Shown here: in pieces, positions 35,968-45,400 of the stretch
Layout: each line of letters starts with the position of its first letter
Numbering within the stretch: position 1 is the first letter of the stretch
DNA from: Rhodanobacter_A agri
Lineage (GTDB): Bacteria > Pseudomonadota > Gammaproteobacteria > Xanthomonadales > Rhodanobacteraceae
DNA: 64,000 bases
Direction: 5' to 3'
Assembly (NCBI RefSeq): GCF_044904705.1
Contig: NZ_JADIKL010000004.1
Coordinates: 434,001 to 498,000 of the forward strand
Notes under the pieces: model-generated
Told to the model about the DNA's origin: nothing
Seen by the model: only the letters and a program-made list of their open reading frames with translations
Database searches by the model: none
Position numbers and translations under genes: made by a program

Positions 35968-37848
35968 ATGAAGAAGGCTGTTGTGCGGCGCTGGCTGCCA
36001 GGGTGTGCCGCGTTGCTGGCGACATGCGCGGTTTCGGCGGCGAGCCCGCACGACGCGAACTCTGCACGGTTCGCGCCGGGTTCGCGCGTGGTGACCACGG
36101 CCGAGCCGCCGGTGTCGCGGCCGGCGGGCAAGCCGTGCATGGTGACGCTGTTCGACCACGAGGCGTTCGACGACAAGGGTGACGGTTCGTCGATGGCCGC
36201 GCGGCCCCACCGCTTCGACTTCACCCCACCCGAGGGCTGCGCAGGCGGCTGGGGCAAGGTGGTGCTGGAGGCGGATTTCTCGGTGCCGGCCGGCCGCCAG
36301 TTCGACCGCACCGTGGCGCTCTGGCTCGGCGGCGTGAACCTTTATTTCGGTACCACCATCGAGCCCGAGCCGGACGTGGCCCAGCACTGGCATGTGGAGC
36401 GCGACCTCAGCGACTACGCCGCGCTGTTCCGGCAGGCGCGGGCGGGGCAGATGATCCTCAACAACTGGGTGAGCCCCACCACCGATCAGCCGATCTACGT
36501 GGATATGCGCCTGGCGTTCTATCCGGAAGGCGCCGGTCAGCCGATCGCGGCGTCCGCCGACCGTGTCTACCCGTTGAGCAGCGATCCGCGCGGCGAGCAG
36601 GCCGAACTCGACACCCCACAGCAGAGCCTGTCGCGCACGATCAGCTTCCCGCGTAACGTGGAGCGCGCCTATCTCGACGTGATCGCGCAAAGCCAGTCGC
36701 ACGACGAACGCTGGTACACCTGCGTCGACCAGGCCTACCTGGAGAAGACGCGCGACTACTCGCTGGAGTCGTTCGAGGCCTGCGACGGCGGCAGCTTCCG
36801 CGGCATGGAGGTGCTGGTGGATGGCAAGCCGGCCGGGTTGGCGCCGGTCTATCCGTGGATCTTCACCGGCGGCGTGGCGCCGCACCTGTGGCTGCCGACG
36901 CCGGCCATCCAGACCACGAACTTCATTCCGGCGCGGGTGGACCTGACACCGTTCGCCGGCGTGTTCGACGATGGCAAGCCGCACACGGTGGCCGTGCGTG
37001 TGCCGGGCGCCGATCACTTCTTCAACGTTGCGGCAAACCTGCTGGTCTATCAGGACCCGCACGCCAGCCAGTTGAGCGGCGAGCTCACGCAGGACACGCT
37101 GGCCGAGCACCAGCCGGCGGAACTCGTCGTGCGCGACACACTGCATGCCGATGCCGCCGGTCGCATCGTGGGCACGATCACCACCGACCAGACGCAGTCC
37201 GGGGTGATCGCCGGTCGCCTGCACACACCGCGCGGCACCCTGGACATTACGGTGCGCTACGACAGTGACTTCCATAACCATCAGAGCTTCGCGCGACCGG
37301 GCGAGAAGCGCTACGACGAGACCATCGACCAGTTGGGCATGACGTCGGTGGCGGTGAAGCGCACTCTGGACGGCCGCCCTCTGGACGGCTACACGGTAGA
37401 GCAGCGCGATCCGCTCTACCTCTCCTCGCGCAAGACCATGATCACCAAGGGACAGGACTTCACCGCCGAGGTGGCGATGAAGCAGGGCCATCGCATTGAT
37501 AGCTGGCGCACGGATGCACGGGGCGCAAGCTACCACGCCGTGCTGGACGAAAGCCTCACCACCCGCGACCACGCCGACGGCAAGACCATTCCCGACCCGC
37601 TCGACCGCACGAGCTTCGCGCACGATGAGGCAGGCGGCGAACAGGTGAGCTTCGCCGACTCGCTGGGCAGTTGCTACCGCACCACCATCCAGTCGCGCGA
37701 CCAACGCCTGACGGCGGCGAGCGAGGGCAGCGGATGCCCCGGCAACGCCAATCACCTGGACAGTCGCTCGCGTCCCGATCATCCGTGGCTGGCGCCGCTG
37801 AGCCCGCTCCCCGTGAATCGGGAGCAGGCGGCAGCCGGCAAGCACTGA
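35968..37848 (+). CDS. secreted peptide-N-glycosidase A-like amidase (PNGase A family)
   Basis: A 626-residue exported protein with a signal peptide (to about residue 26). The core (about 30-420) resembles peptide-N4-(N-acetyl-beta-glucosaminyl)asparagine amidase A: CMVTLFDHEAFDDKG, ADFSVPAGRQFDRTVALWLGGVNLYFGTT, IYVDMRLAFYP, and VAPHLWLPTPAIQTTNF. PNGase A enzymes remove N-glycans from glycoproteins of plants and fungi; most characterised members are eukaryotic. AAGGTGG precedes the ATG. It follows the M24 peptidase on the same strand, a plausible glycoprotein-degradation pair. Confidence 0.85.
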   Translation: MKKAVVRRWLPGCAALLATCAVSAASPHDANSARFAPGSRVVTTAEPPVSRPAGKPCMVTLFDHEAFDDKGDGSSMAARPHRFDFTPPEGCAGGWGKVVLEADFSVPAGRQFDRTVALWLGGVNLYFGTTIEPEPDVAQHWHVERDLSDYAALFRQARAGQMILNNWVSPTTDQPIYVDMRLAFYPEGAGQPIAASADRVYPLSSDPRGEQAELDTPQQSLSRTISFPRNVERAYLDVIAQSQSHDERWYTCVDQAYLEKTRDYSLESFEACDGGSFRGMEVLVDGKPAGLAPVYPWIFTGGVAPHLWLPTPAIQTTNFIPARVDLTPFAGVFDDGKPHTVAVRVPGADHFFNVAANLLVYQDPHASQLSGELTQDTLAEHQPAELVVRDTLHADAAGRIVGTITTDQTQSGVIAGRLHTPRGTLDITVRYDSDFHNHQSFARPGEKRYDETIDQLGMTSVAVKRTLDGRPLDGYTVEQRDPLYLSSRKTMITKGQDFTAEVAMKQGHRIDSWRTDARGASYHAVLDESLTTRDHADGKTIPDPLDRTSFAHDEAGGEQVSFADSLGSCYRTTIQSRDQRLTAASEGSGCPGNANHLDSRSRPDHPWLAPLSPLPVNREQAAAGKH

Positions 37849-37917
37849 AGATCATGCAAGGGCGGTTGCCGGATGCAGCGCCGCCGTTGTCCCCTTCGGG
37901 TTATTTCGGATCCAGTG

Positions 37918-37935
37918 TCACCGAAATTTCGGTGA
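37918..37935. repeat. 18-bp perfect palindrome
   Basis: TCACCGAAATTTCGGTGA is fully self-complementary. It lies 70 bases after the PNGase A-like gene and about 500 bases before the autotransporter, and has no T-run. It could be an operator or a processed hairpin. Confidence 0.6.
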
Positions 37936-38376
37936 TCGAGTCGACCGGGATCTTGTTTTGCGGCGGCCGACTCATGCCAGCATCCGGTGATCTGCGGCGC
38001 GAATGGCATAGTGCTGCGGCGTGCTGCGTCGTAGAGCGCGTCGCAGGGAGAGCTTCGGTGCGATGCAGACCAAAGCGAGCCCGCCGGTCGCTCGCGCAAA
38101 GTGCGCAGCACCGGCGAAATGACGCCAAGCCGCTTCAGCTTGCATCGCGACGGCCTGGCTGTCACCGCTCAGCCAGGTCGTTTCCGCGGGTGCTTGCCGA
38201 GTCATGCAGATCGCCCCGTGGTTGCCGGACAAGCGCATCGTGCACCGCCTGGTTCATGCCGTCCCTGCCATCGCGCCGGGCGAGATGCGCGGATCATGTC
38301 GCTCCTGTCGGCCCTTTTGATTCCATTTGAGCGAAGATCGGGCGAAAACCCCAGTTAAGGGATTGACGCCGCTTGC

Positions 38377-38392
38377 GTGTAGTACATTGCGG
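38377..38392 (+). promoter_or_regulatory. motif shared by both autotransporter leaders (copy 1)
   Basis: GTGTAGTACATTGCGG matches 15 of 16 bases of the motif at 46861-46876 upstream of the second autotransporter, at about the same distance from the start. It contains TACATT, a possible -10. Flanking bases diverge, which points to a conserved promoter or regulator site. Confidence 0.5.
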
Positions 38393-38419
38393 GCATATAG
38401 CCGGCTACCTGCAATGTAC
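38382..38419 (+). repeat. leader inverted repeat of autotransporter 1
   Basis: GTACATTGC (38382-38390) and GCAATGTAC (38411-38419) form a 9-bp stem. Its 20-base interior holds the palindrome TAGCCGGCTA (38398-38407). The second autotransporter keeps only the left arm. Confidence 0.5.
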
Positions 38420-38441
38420 CAAGGGGCAAAGGAGGGGATTC

Positions 38442-41400
38442 ATGTCCGACAGGAAGTGTGGACTGCGGCCGTGTGCCGTGGCATTTGCAGTGGCGCTCGC
38501 GTTGGGATTGTCGGGCTGTGGAGATTGTGATGCAAACATCAAGCCCACCCAGCCACCACAGGTAGGTGGCAGCGATTTTGCCGGGGGTAATGTAAACGTC
38601 AATGCCGGTAATGCCACCGTCTGGCCCGCCGACATCAGCGGCTCAATTGACTTGGTGAAAGTGGGGGCTGGTACGTTGGTACTGACCGGCACCGACAGCT
38701 ACACCGGCGGTACCACAGTTAGCGCCGGCACTTTGCAGCTTGGCAACGGCGGTACGAGCGGAGTAATCACCGGCGACGTGATCGATAACGGGTCCCTGGT
38801 GTTCGACCGCAGCGACAACGTGACTTTCACGGGCATCATCAGCGGCAGCGGCTCGTTGGTGCAGGCTGGCACAGGGACGTTGACCCTGACGGGGAAAAGC
38901 ACCTACACCGGCGCCACCGCGATCAGCGCAGGCACGCTGGCACTGACCGGTAGCGCCAGTCTGGCGAGCTCCGCTGGGGTAAGCGACGCGGGTACATTTG
39001 ACATTTCGGGTACCAGCAGTGGTGCGACGATCGTGAGCCTGTCGGGCAACGGTACAGTGATGCTTGGCGAGCAGACGCTGACGGTGAGCAATGCCGCAGG
39101 CACGTTCGGTGGCGTCATCAAGGGTAGCGGCGATTTGCGATTGGCAGGTGGGACGGAAATACTGACGGGAGCGAATGCTTATACGGGTGGTACCACCATC
39201 AGCGGTGGCATCTTGCAGTTGGGAGGTGGTGGTACGAGTGGCGCAATCACCGGCGACGTGATCGACAACGGCTCTCTGGTATTCGATCGCAGCGACAGTG
39301 TGAGTTTCAGCGGCATCATCAGTGGCAATGGCTCGCTGACACAGGCCGGCACCGGCACCCTGACCTTGACGGGTGACAACACCTGCACCGGCGGCGCCAC
39401 GATCAGCGCTGGCACTTTGCAGCTAGGCAACGGCGGTGTGACCGGTATGGTCGCCGGCAACCTGACGGACAATGGATCGCTGATATTCGACCGCAGCGAT
39501 GACGTGAGTTTTAGTGGCTTCGCCGCTGGCAGCGGCACACTGACGCAAGCCGGCACGGGTACCTTGACGCTGACGGGTAACAACACCTACACCGGCGGCA
39601 CCACGATCAGCGCTGGCATCTTGCAGCTAGGCAACGGCGGTGTGACCGGTGCGATCACCGGCAACGTAGTGGACAACGGATCGCTGATATTCGATCGCAG
39701 CGACGATGTGAGTTTCGGCGGTGCCGTCACTGGCAGCGGCTCGCTGACCCAAGCCGGCACTGGCATGCTGACTTTGACGGGCACCAATACCTACACGGGC
39801 GGCACCACGATCAGCGCCGGCATCTTGCGGTTCGGCGACGGTATCCGTACTGGCTCGGTCGCAGGTGATATCACGGACAACGCCTCTCTTGTGTTCAGCC
39901 CAAGCAGCAATCTGAGCTACGCGGGCATGATCAGCGGGAGCGGCTCGTTAGTGAAGGCCGGTGGCGGCACGTTGAAACTGACTGGCGTCAGTAGCTATGC
40001 CGGTGGTACTACGGTGAGTGGCGGCGTTCTAGAAATTGCGGCTGGAGCGGTGCCTGGTGCCGGCAGCATTACGGTGTTCGGTATCTGGCCCTCTTCAAAT
40101 CCTGATCAGATGTTGCAGGTGGATAGTGGCGCCTCACTTTCCAATCAGATTGTGCTGGACGGCTTTGGAGTACTGAACAATGCCGGGAAACTCAGTGGCA
40201 ATCTTGGTGCCGCCGTAAAAGGCGCGGACCCTTTTGTCACTATCGTGAATCATGATGGCGGCATCATCGAAGGAAATGCTTCCGCTGTGGCGTTTTTTTC
40301 CAATGGTACGGTCGAAAACAGCAGCGGCGGCATCATTGAAGGAGGCAGCTTTGGCGTGGTAATGAATGACGGAGGGACGGTCTCCAATGACGGTGCCGGA
40401 AGCATCATTCGATCGCCAGGTGGAATGGCCGTCCAGGTGTCAGGAGAAACTGGTGTCGTGACAAATACCGGTGGTGGCACGATCATGAGCAGCTTGACAC
40501 CGGTTTATTTGCAACATGGCGGCACCGTGACCAATGGGGCAGGGTCCACCATTGAGACGACCGCGGCAAGGAGCGGGGATTGTGCAAGCACAGGCATTTG
40601 CAGCATTTTCGTAGCCTGGGGAGACAGCACTGTTTCCACTTTCGACGGCGGGCTGACGCTGAGCAACGCGGGGAGCATCATCGGCAACGTGCAGATGATT
40701 CAAGCCGCGCGCAACTATGTCACGTTATCGGCGGGTGGCTCCATTCATGGCAACTTGCTTATAGGCTCGAATAGTGCCTCGCTTTTGATGTTGAACGGTG
40801 ATGCGGGAACGGTGCAGTTGTACTCGCAGGCCGTTACCGGTGCGACCACGTTTGCAGGATTATTTCGGAAGTCCGGCGATGGTAGGTGGATCATCGACAA
40901 CAACGAACTTGACTCGTCAAGTTCGACCGAAATAGACGGTGGCACGCTGCAAGTCGGCAATGGTGCAGCCGAAGGCTCGATCGGCCAAGGTACGATCAAG
41001 GTCCTCGGCGGCTCGCTGGTGTTTGACCGCAGTGATGACCTGACTTTCCAGGGGCAGATTGTGGTTGGGCAATCCGGTGCTTTGGTACAAGCCGGCACCG
41101 GTACGCTGATACTGACTGGCAATACCTTCAGCGGGCCAGCCTCCGGCGTCACCATCAAAAGTGGTGCCTTGCAAGTAGGTGACGGTGGTACGGCCGGTAT
41201 GCTTTCCGGTGATGTGGCGAACAACGGATCACTGGTTTTCGACCGTGGCGACAACGTGGCCTTCAACGGTGTGATTTCCGGGACGGGATCCCTGACGCAG
41301 CAGGGAGCCGGCACGTTGACTCTGTATGCGGACAACACATATACGGGAGACACCGTCGTCAATAACGGTATGTTGCGGGCGTTGTCGACTTTGCCCGGCA

Positions 41401-42947
41401 ACGTAATAGTGAATGCCGGAGCTGTACTTGATGGTGCCTCTTACTATGGGGCGCCGCCTGGCGTATTCCAGGTGGCCGGTAATCTTTCCAATGCCGGCAC
41501 GGTGGCCGTTCATGGACGTGATTCCACAGTGATTGGAGACTATGTCCAGTCATCTACGGGCACGTTGGCGGTCAGTCTCGGCAGCAAGCTCACTGTGCTC
41601 GGTGCGGCCAAGCTCAACGGTGGCATACTGGAGGTGACCGGTGCCGACAGCGGCTATATAAGCAATGTCCACACCAATGTCCTTACTACGGGCAGAGGTG
41701 TTAGCGGCACCTTCAGCCAGTTGGTCAAAGACGCCGGCGTGGTATTTATCGCAACGACCATCAATTACGACGCCAGCAGCGTATGGCTGGATACCACCGG
41801 TCTCAACGTGACCACCGCGGCGGCAGGTGCGGGCGTCAGCTACACACCGGCTTCCATGGGCAGCGCACTGCGCGTACAAGCGGCCTTCGAGCAACTCGAC
41901 AGCAAGATCGCAACCGACAATCTTTCGAGCGTGTCGAGCAATTTCCTGAGGGCCGCAGGCCAGTTCCAGCAGGCACCCACCCTGCAGGCCGCGCAAGCTT
42001 CGCTGCAAAGCCTGTCCGGTGAGTTGCATGCAGCCAGCGCAGCGATGACTTTCGAGGCGATCGATGCATCGAGTCGTGCGTTGTCGGACCGCTTCGACAA
42101 GCTGCTCGGCAAGGAGGCGAGTTTCGGCGCATGGACGCAAAGCCTCGACATGGGCGGCAGCATGGCTCGCACCGGCTATGACGGCGTCGGTTTCCAGTTG
42201 AACGGCTGGCTCGTTGGCAGCGATCGCCAGATTGGCCATTCCGGAGTGGCCGGTTTTGCTTTCGGCCAGAGCCAAGGCCTGCAGCAGACGGGGCAGGGCT
42301 TCGGCCGCGACAACAGTCGGAGTACCGAGAGCATGGTGTACGCGGGCTGGTCTGACGGTAATTGGTACACGCAGGGACGGGTTGGTTTCGGCCACCTTCA
42401 ACAGGATGTCAACAGGCAGGTTCTGTTGGGCTACAACACGCAGGGCGTTTCTACCCAGTACAGCAGCAATTTCAGCGTGGCTTATGGTGAGAGCGGTCTG
42501 TATCTGAACTATCGTGGTACCCGCATTACGCCATTTGCCAATGTGGAGTACGCAAGCATCAAACGTGGCGGCTTCGCTGAACAGGGCGCCAGTGGTTTTG
42601 GCTTACAGAGCGAAGCGCAGACGACAACTCGCTGGCAGGCGGGCCTTGGCGTGCGGGCAAGTCGTCATTGGAACCTGGGCGATGGCCGGGCCGTGGATTT
42701 CAGTGCCCGTGCGCAATGGCAGCGTACCTTGGCAACCCGGGGCGATGTGTTCGACGCCAGTTTCGTGGGCGTGCAGCAATGGCAGCCGCTGACAGGTATC
42801 GGACTGTCCCGCTACAGCGGTTTGCTGGGTTTGGGGCTGGATGCAACGCTGTCGGCGCGAGCAGCCCTGAACTTCGGCTACGACTACGAAGTCGGTCAGC
42901 GGGAAAGTGCGCAAATACTGTCGGCGCGACTGAACGTGGCGTTCTGA
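38442..42947 (+). CDS. lipidated autotransporter with beta-strand repeats (copy 1)
   Basis: A 1501-residue autotransporter. The signal peptide ends in a lipobox LSGC (Cys26). The passenger (about 60-1220) is built from autotransporter-associated beta-strand repeats, each with TLTLTG, NTYTGGTT, ISAGTLQLGNGG and GSLVFDRSD, spaced by 204 bp in the regular part. The C-terminal barrel (about 1225-1501) begins GAWTQSLDMGGSMARTGYDG and ends in LNVAF, a BAM-type signal with terminal Phe. AGGAGG precedes the ATG. It is a paralogue of the gene at 46928-52381 with near-identical signal and barrel. It is probably an adhesin. Confidence 0.9.
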   Translation: MSDRKCGLRPCAVAFAVALALGLSGCGDCDANIKPTQPPQVGGSDFAGGNVNVNAGNATVWPADISGSIDLVKVGAGTLVLTGTDSYTGGTTVSAGTLQLGNGGTSGVITGDVIDNGSLVFDRSDNVTFTGIISGSGSLVQAGTGTLTLTGKSTYTGATAISAGTLALTGSASLASSAGVSDAGTFDISGTSSGATIVSLSGNGTVMLGEQTLTVSNAAGTFGGVIKGSGDLRLAGGTEILTGANAYTGGTTISGGILQLGGGGTSGAITGDVIDNGSLVFDRSDSVSFSGIISGNGSLTQAGTGTLTLTGDNTCTGGATISAGTLQLGNGGVTGMVAGNLTDNGSLIFDRSDDVSFSGFAAGSGTLTQAGTGTLTLTGNNTYTGGTTISAGILQLGNGGVTGAITGNVVDNGSLIFDRSDDVSFGGAVTGSGSLTQAGTGMLTLTGTNTYTGGTTISAGILRFGDGIRTGSVAGDITDNASLVFSPSSNLSYAGMISGSGSLVKAGGGTLKLTGVSSYAGGTTVSGGVLEIAAGAVPGAGSITVFGIWPSSNPDQMLQVDSGASLSNQIVLDGFGVLNNAGKLSGNLGAAVKGADPFVTIVNHDGGIIEGNASAVAFFSNGTVENSSGGIIEGGSFGVVMNDGGTVSNDGAGSIIRSPGGMAVQVSGETGVVTNTGGGTIMSSLTPVYLQHGGTVTNGAGSTIETTAARSGDCASTGICSIFVAWGDSTVSTFDGGLTLSNAGSIIGNVQMIQAARNYVTLSAGGSIHGNLLIGSNSASLLMLNGDAGTVQLYSQAVTGATTFAGLFRKSGDGRWIIDNNELDSSSSTEIDGGTLQVGNGAAEGSIGQGTIKVLGGSLVFDRSDDLTFQGQIVVGQSGALVQAGTGTLILTGNTFSGPASGVTIKSGALQVGDGGTAGMLSGDVANNGSLVFDRGDNVAFNGVISGTGSLTQQGAGTLTLYADNTYTGDTVVNNGMLRALSTLPGNVIVNAGAVLDGASYYGAPPGVFQVAGNLSNAGTVAVHGRDSTVIGDYVQSSTGTLAVSLGSKLTVLGAAKLNGGILEVTGADSGYISNVHTNVLTTGRGVSGTFSQLVKDAGVVFIATTINYDASSVWLDTTGLNVTTAAAGAGVSYTPASMGSALRVQAAFEQLDSKIATDNLSSVSSNFLRAAGQFQQAPTLQAAQASLQSLSGELHAASAAMTFEAIDASSRALSDRFDKLLGKEASFGAWTQSLDMGGSMARTGYDGVGFQLNGWLVGSDRQIGHSGVAGFAFGQSQGLQQTGQGFGRDNSRSTESMVYAGWSDGNWYTQGRVGFGHLQQDVNRQVLLGYNTQGVSTQYSSNFSVAYGESGLYLNYRGTRITPFANVEYASIKRGGFAEQGASGFGLQSEAQTTTRWQAGLGVRASRHWNLGDGRAVDFSARAQWQRTLATRGDVFDASFVGVQQWQPLTGIGLSRYSGLLGLGLDATLSARAALNFGYDYEVGQRESAQILSARLNVAF
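39203..39814 (+). repeat. three tandem 204-bp coding repeats in autotransporter 1
   Basis: The landmark ends at 39202, 39406, 39610 and 39814, giving the same 204-bp period as in the second autotransporter. Divergence between units is larger here than in copy 2. An isolated further pair has the same spacing at 38722 and 38926. Confidence 0.85.
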
Positions 42948-43010
42948 GGCGGATCAGACTCTCCGTTGCTGACGCCGCCAGGCAAGGACCTGCATCAACC
43001 GAGATAGCTC

Positions 43011-43036
43011 CCCCTCCCTCACATGCGAGGGAGGGG
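43011..43036. terminator. bidirectional hairpin between convergent genes
   Basis: CCCCTCCCTC (43011-43020) pairs with GAGGGAGGGG (43027-43036) around ACATGC. It lies in the 109-base gap between the autotransporter and the converging GH3 gene. A short T-run follows on the plus strand (CATTTTC). Confidence 0.55.
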
Positions 43037-43056
43037 CTCGGCATTTTCTGGACGGT

Positions 43057-45324
43057 TCAGCGATTGCCGCCCGTCACGCAGGGTTGCGGTGCGCCGGCGG
43101 GTGAGGCATCCGCGCCCCAATTGGCCGCAGGCAGCGCCGCCTTGCCCTCGCCCTGGAAGGACATTGCCGAGTGGCCCAGTTGCAGCTGGTAGTCGCCGGC
43201 GGGTTGCTGCCAGTGCTGGCCTTGGCCGTCGAAATTCGCCAGCAGGCGCGGATCGGCGGTCGCCACCAGATGCGCGGACTGGCCGGGCTTCAGGCTGACG
43301 CGGCACCAGCCGGCCAGCCGCCGCACTTCGCCCGGGCCGGGCAAGGTCACGTAGAGCTGCGGCACGTCCACGCCCGCGCGCGAGCCGCGGTTGGTCACGG
43401 TGAACGAGGCCGTGATGCGGCCATGCTCGACGCGCGGCTTGAAGTCGCTGTAGTCGAAGTGTGTGTAGCTCAGGCCATAGCCGAACGGGAACAGCGGTTC
43501 GCGCTGTTTGTGCTGGTACCAGCGGTAACCTACGTTGGCGCCTTCGATGTTGTAGTCCACGTCCTGGGCTGGCTGGCCTTGCGGCGGCTGGCCCATGGAC
43601 GTGAGCGCGGCACCGGGGATTTCGGGGCGCGGCAGTTGCGATTCGTCGCGCGGCCAAGTCACCGGCAGGCGACCGGACGGATCGACTTCGCCGTAGAGCA
43701 GCCGAGCGATGGCCTCGCCGCCGCCCGCGCCGGGGTACCACGCCTCCAGCACGGCACCTACCTGGTTCAGCCATGGCATGGCGAGCGGGCCGTTGTTCTC
43801 CAGCACCACGATGGTGTGCGGGTTGGCCTTGGCCACGGCTTCGACCAGCGCATCCTGCTTGCCGGGCAAGGTCAGCTGCGGTGCGTCGATACTTTCCGCC
43901 GCCCACTGCTCGACGAACACCACCGCGACCTTGGCCTGCGCAGCGAGTTTTGCCGCGGCGGCGATGTCGTCGCCGCTGGCGTAGTCCACCTTGCCGCGTG
44001 CGCGTCGTTCGATCGCTGCCAGCGGCGCCGAGGGCTGGTACAGGCGCGGGCCGGGCCAATCCGTGGGCGCAAGGCCCGGCACCGCGTTGCCCTGCGGCGA
44101 CTGCACCGCCGAGGAGCCGCCGCCGGTCAGCACGCCTTTGTCGGCATGGCCGCCGATCACCGCCACGGATTGCGTAGCGGACAACGGCAGCAGCGCCTCC
44201 TGGTTGCGCAGCAGCACCGCGCCGGCTTCCTCGGCGCGCTGCGCCACCTTGCGGTCGGCATCGAAGTCGATGGAGGCCTGCGTGGCCGGATGGTCGATCG
44301 CGCCGGCCGCGAACAGGCTGCGCAGGATGCGTCGCGCCATGTCGTCGATGCGCGACTGCGGCACCGCGCCGGACGCCACCGCGGCGCGCAGCGGCTTGTC
44401 GAAGTACACCTCCTGGTCGAAGGTCTCGCCGGCGGACTCCTGGTCCAGCCCGGCCAGCACGGATTTCGCGGCACTGTGCACGGCGCCCCAGTCCGACATC
44501 ACGAAGCCGGGGTAGTGCCAGTCGCGCTTCAGCACCTGGTTGAGCAGCCAGTCGTCCTCGCAGGCGTAGACCGCATTGACCCGGTTGTAGGAGCACATCA
44601 CCGAGCCGGGCTTGCCGGCGGTGATGGCGATCTCGAAGGCGAGCAAGTCCGATTCGCGCGCGGCGGCTTTGTCGATGTTCGCGCTGAGCGTGTTGCGGGC
44701 GGTTTCCAGATCGTTGAGCGCGTAGTGCTTGATGGTGGAAACGAGGTGCTGGCTCTGGATGCCGGCAATGGCGTTGCCGACGATCAGGCCGGCCAGCAGC
44801 GGATCCTCGCCGGCGTATTCGAAATTGCGGCCGTTGCGCGGATCGCGCACCAGGTCCACGCCACCGGCCAGCATCACGTTGAAGCCGCGGCGGTGCGCCT
44901 CGCTGCCGATCATCGCGCCGCCGGCGTAGGCCATCGCGGGGTCGAAACTGGCTGCGGTGGCGAGGCCTGAGGGCAGGGCGGTGGCGCCGAGCTTCAGCGG
45001 CTTGGCCACGCCGAGGCCGGCGTCGCTTTCCTGGATGGCCGGCAGGCCCAGCCGCGCCAGTGCCGGCTGGTAGCCGGCCGAGCCCAGCGCGCCCGGCGAC
45101 ATCGTATGGCCGTTCTGGTTGTCGCCGAATTCGGTGCGGATCAGGTGGAATTTCTCATCCTGCGTCATCGCCTTCAGCACCAGCTCTGCACGCTGGTCGG
45201 GCGACAGCTTGGGATTCATCCACGGGCGCGCTTCGCCGCCTTTGGCGGCCGCCGCGCAGGTGCCGCCGAATGCCAGCAGTGCCATGCCGATGAAGGAAGC
45301 AACGCGAGTCTTGCGATGTGCCAT
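43057..45324 (-). CDS. exported GH3 beta-glucosidase
   Basis: A 755-residue GH3 glycosidase with a signal peptide (to about residue 25). The N-terminal TIM-barrel-like domain carries KHYALNDLE and the nucleophile Asp278 in FVMSDWGAVHS; a GH3 C-terminal domain (VLLRNQEALLPL, YGEVDPSGRLPVTWP, LFPFGYGLSYTHF) and a fibronectin-III-like domain follow. It should release beta-linked glucose or xylose from the ends of oligosaccharides in the periplasm. GGGGAT lies before the ATG. Upstream, 76 bases away on the same strand, is the DSD1-like gene. Confidence 0.92.
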   Translation of the reverse strand: MAHRKTRVASFIGMALLAFGGTCAAAAKGGEARPWMNPKLSPDQRAELVLKAMTQDEKFHLIRTEFGDNQNGHTMSPGALGSAGYQPALARLGLPAIQESDAGLGVAKPLKLGATALPSGLATAASFDPAMAYAGGAMIGSEAHRRGFNVMLAGGVDLVRDPRNGRNFEYAGEDPLLAGLIVGNAIAGIQSQHLVSTIKHYALNDLETARNTLSANIDKAAARESDLLAFEIAITAGKPGSVMCSYNRVNAVYACEDDWLLNQVLKRDWHYPGFVMSDWGAVHSAAKSVLAGLDQESAGETFDQEVYFDKPLRAAVASGAVPQSRIDDMARRILRSLFAAGAIDHPATQASIDFDADRKVAQRAEEAGAVLLRNQEALLPLSATQSVAVIGGHADKGVLTGGGSSAVQSPQGNAVPGLAPTDWPGPRLYQPSAPLAAIERRARGKVDYASGDDIAAAAKLAAQAKVAVVFVEQWAAESIDAPQLTLPGKQDALVEAVAKANPHTIVVLENNGPLAMPWLNQVGAVLEAWYPGAGGGEAIARLLYGEVDPSGRLPVTWPRDESQLPRPEIPGAALTSMGQPPQGQPAQDVDYNIEGANVGYRWYQHKQREPLFPFGYGLSYTHFDYSDFKPRVEHGRITASFTVTNRGSRAGVDVPQLYVTLPGPGEVRRLAGWCRVSLKPGQSAHLVATADPRLLANFDGQGQHWQQPAGDYQLQLGHSAMSFQGEGKAALPAANWGADASPAGAPQPCVTGGNR

Positions 45325-45400
45325 GACATCCCCGTCCGTTTTGCCTGCCAAGGCGCAAGCATGCGCACAGCGAACGCGGGATGACAAGCGAGGACAGTCT

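Larger units (their letters stand above)
37849..38441. other. intergenic region with a perfect palindrome and the autotransporter leader
   Basis: This 593-base spacer holds an 18-bp palindrome (37918-37935) and the leader of the first autotransporter (38377-38441). A minus-strand frame of 88 codons (37972-38238) has no recognised product or ribosome site and is left unassigned. Confidence 0.5.

Noticed and set aside
37972..38238. 88-codon minus-strand frame in the spacer before autotransporter 1
   Set aside because: No ribosome site, no recognised family and Ala/Arg-rich composition; too weak to call a gene.
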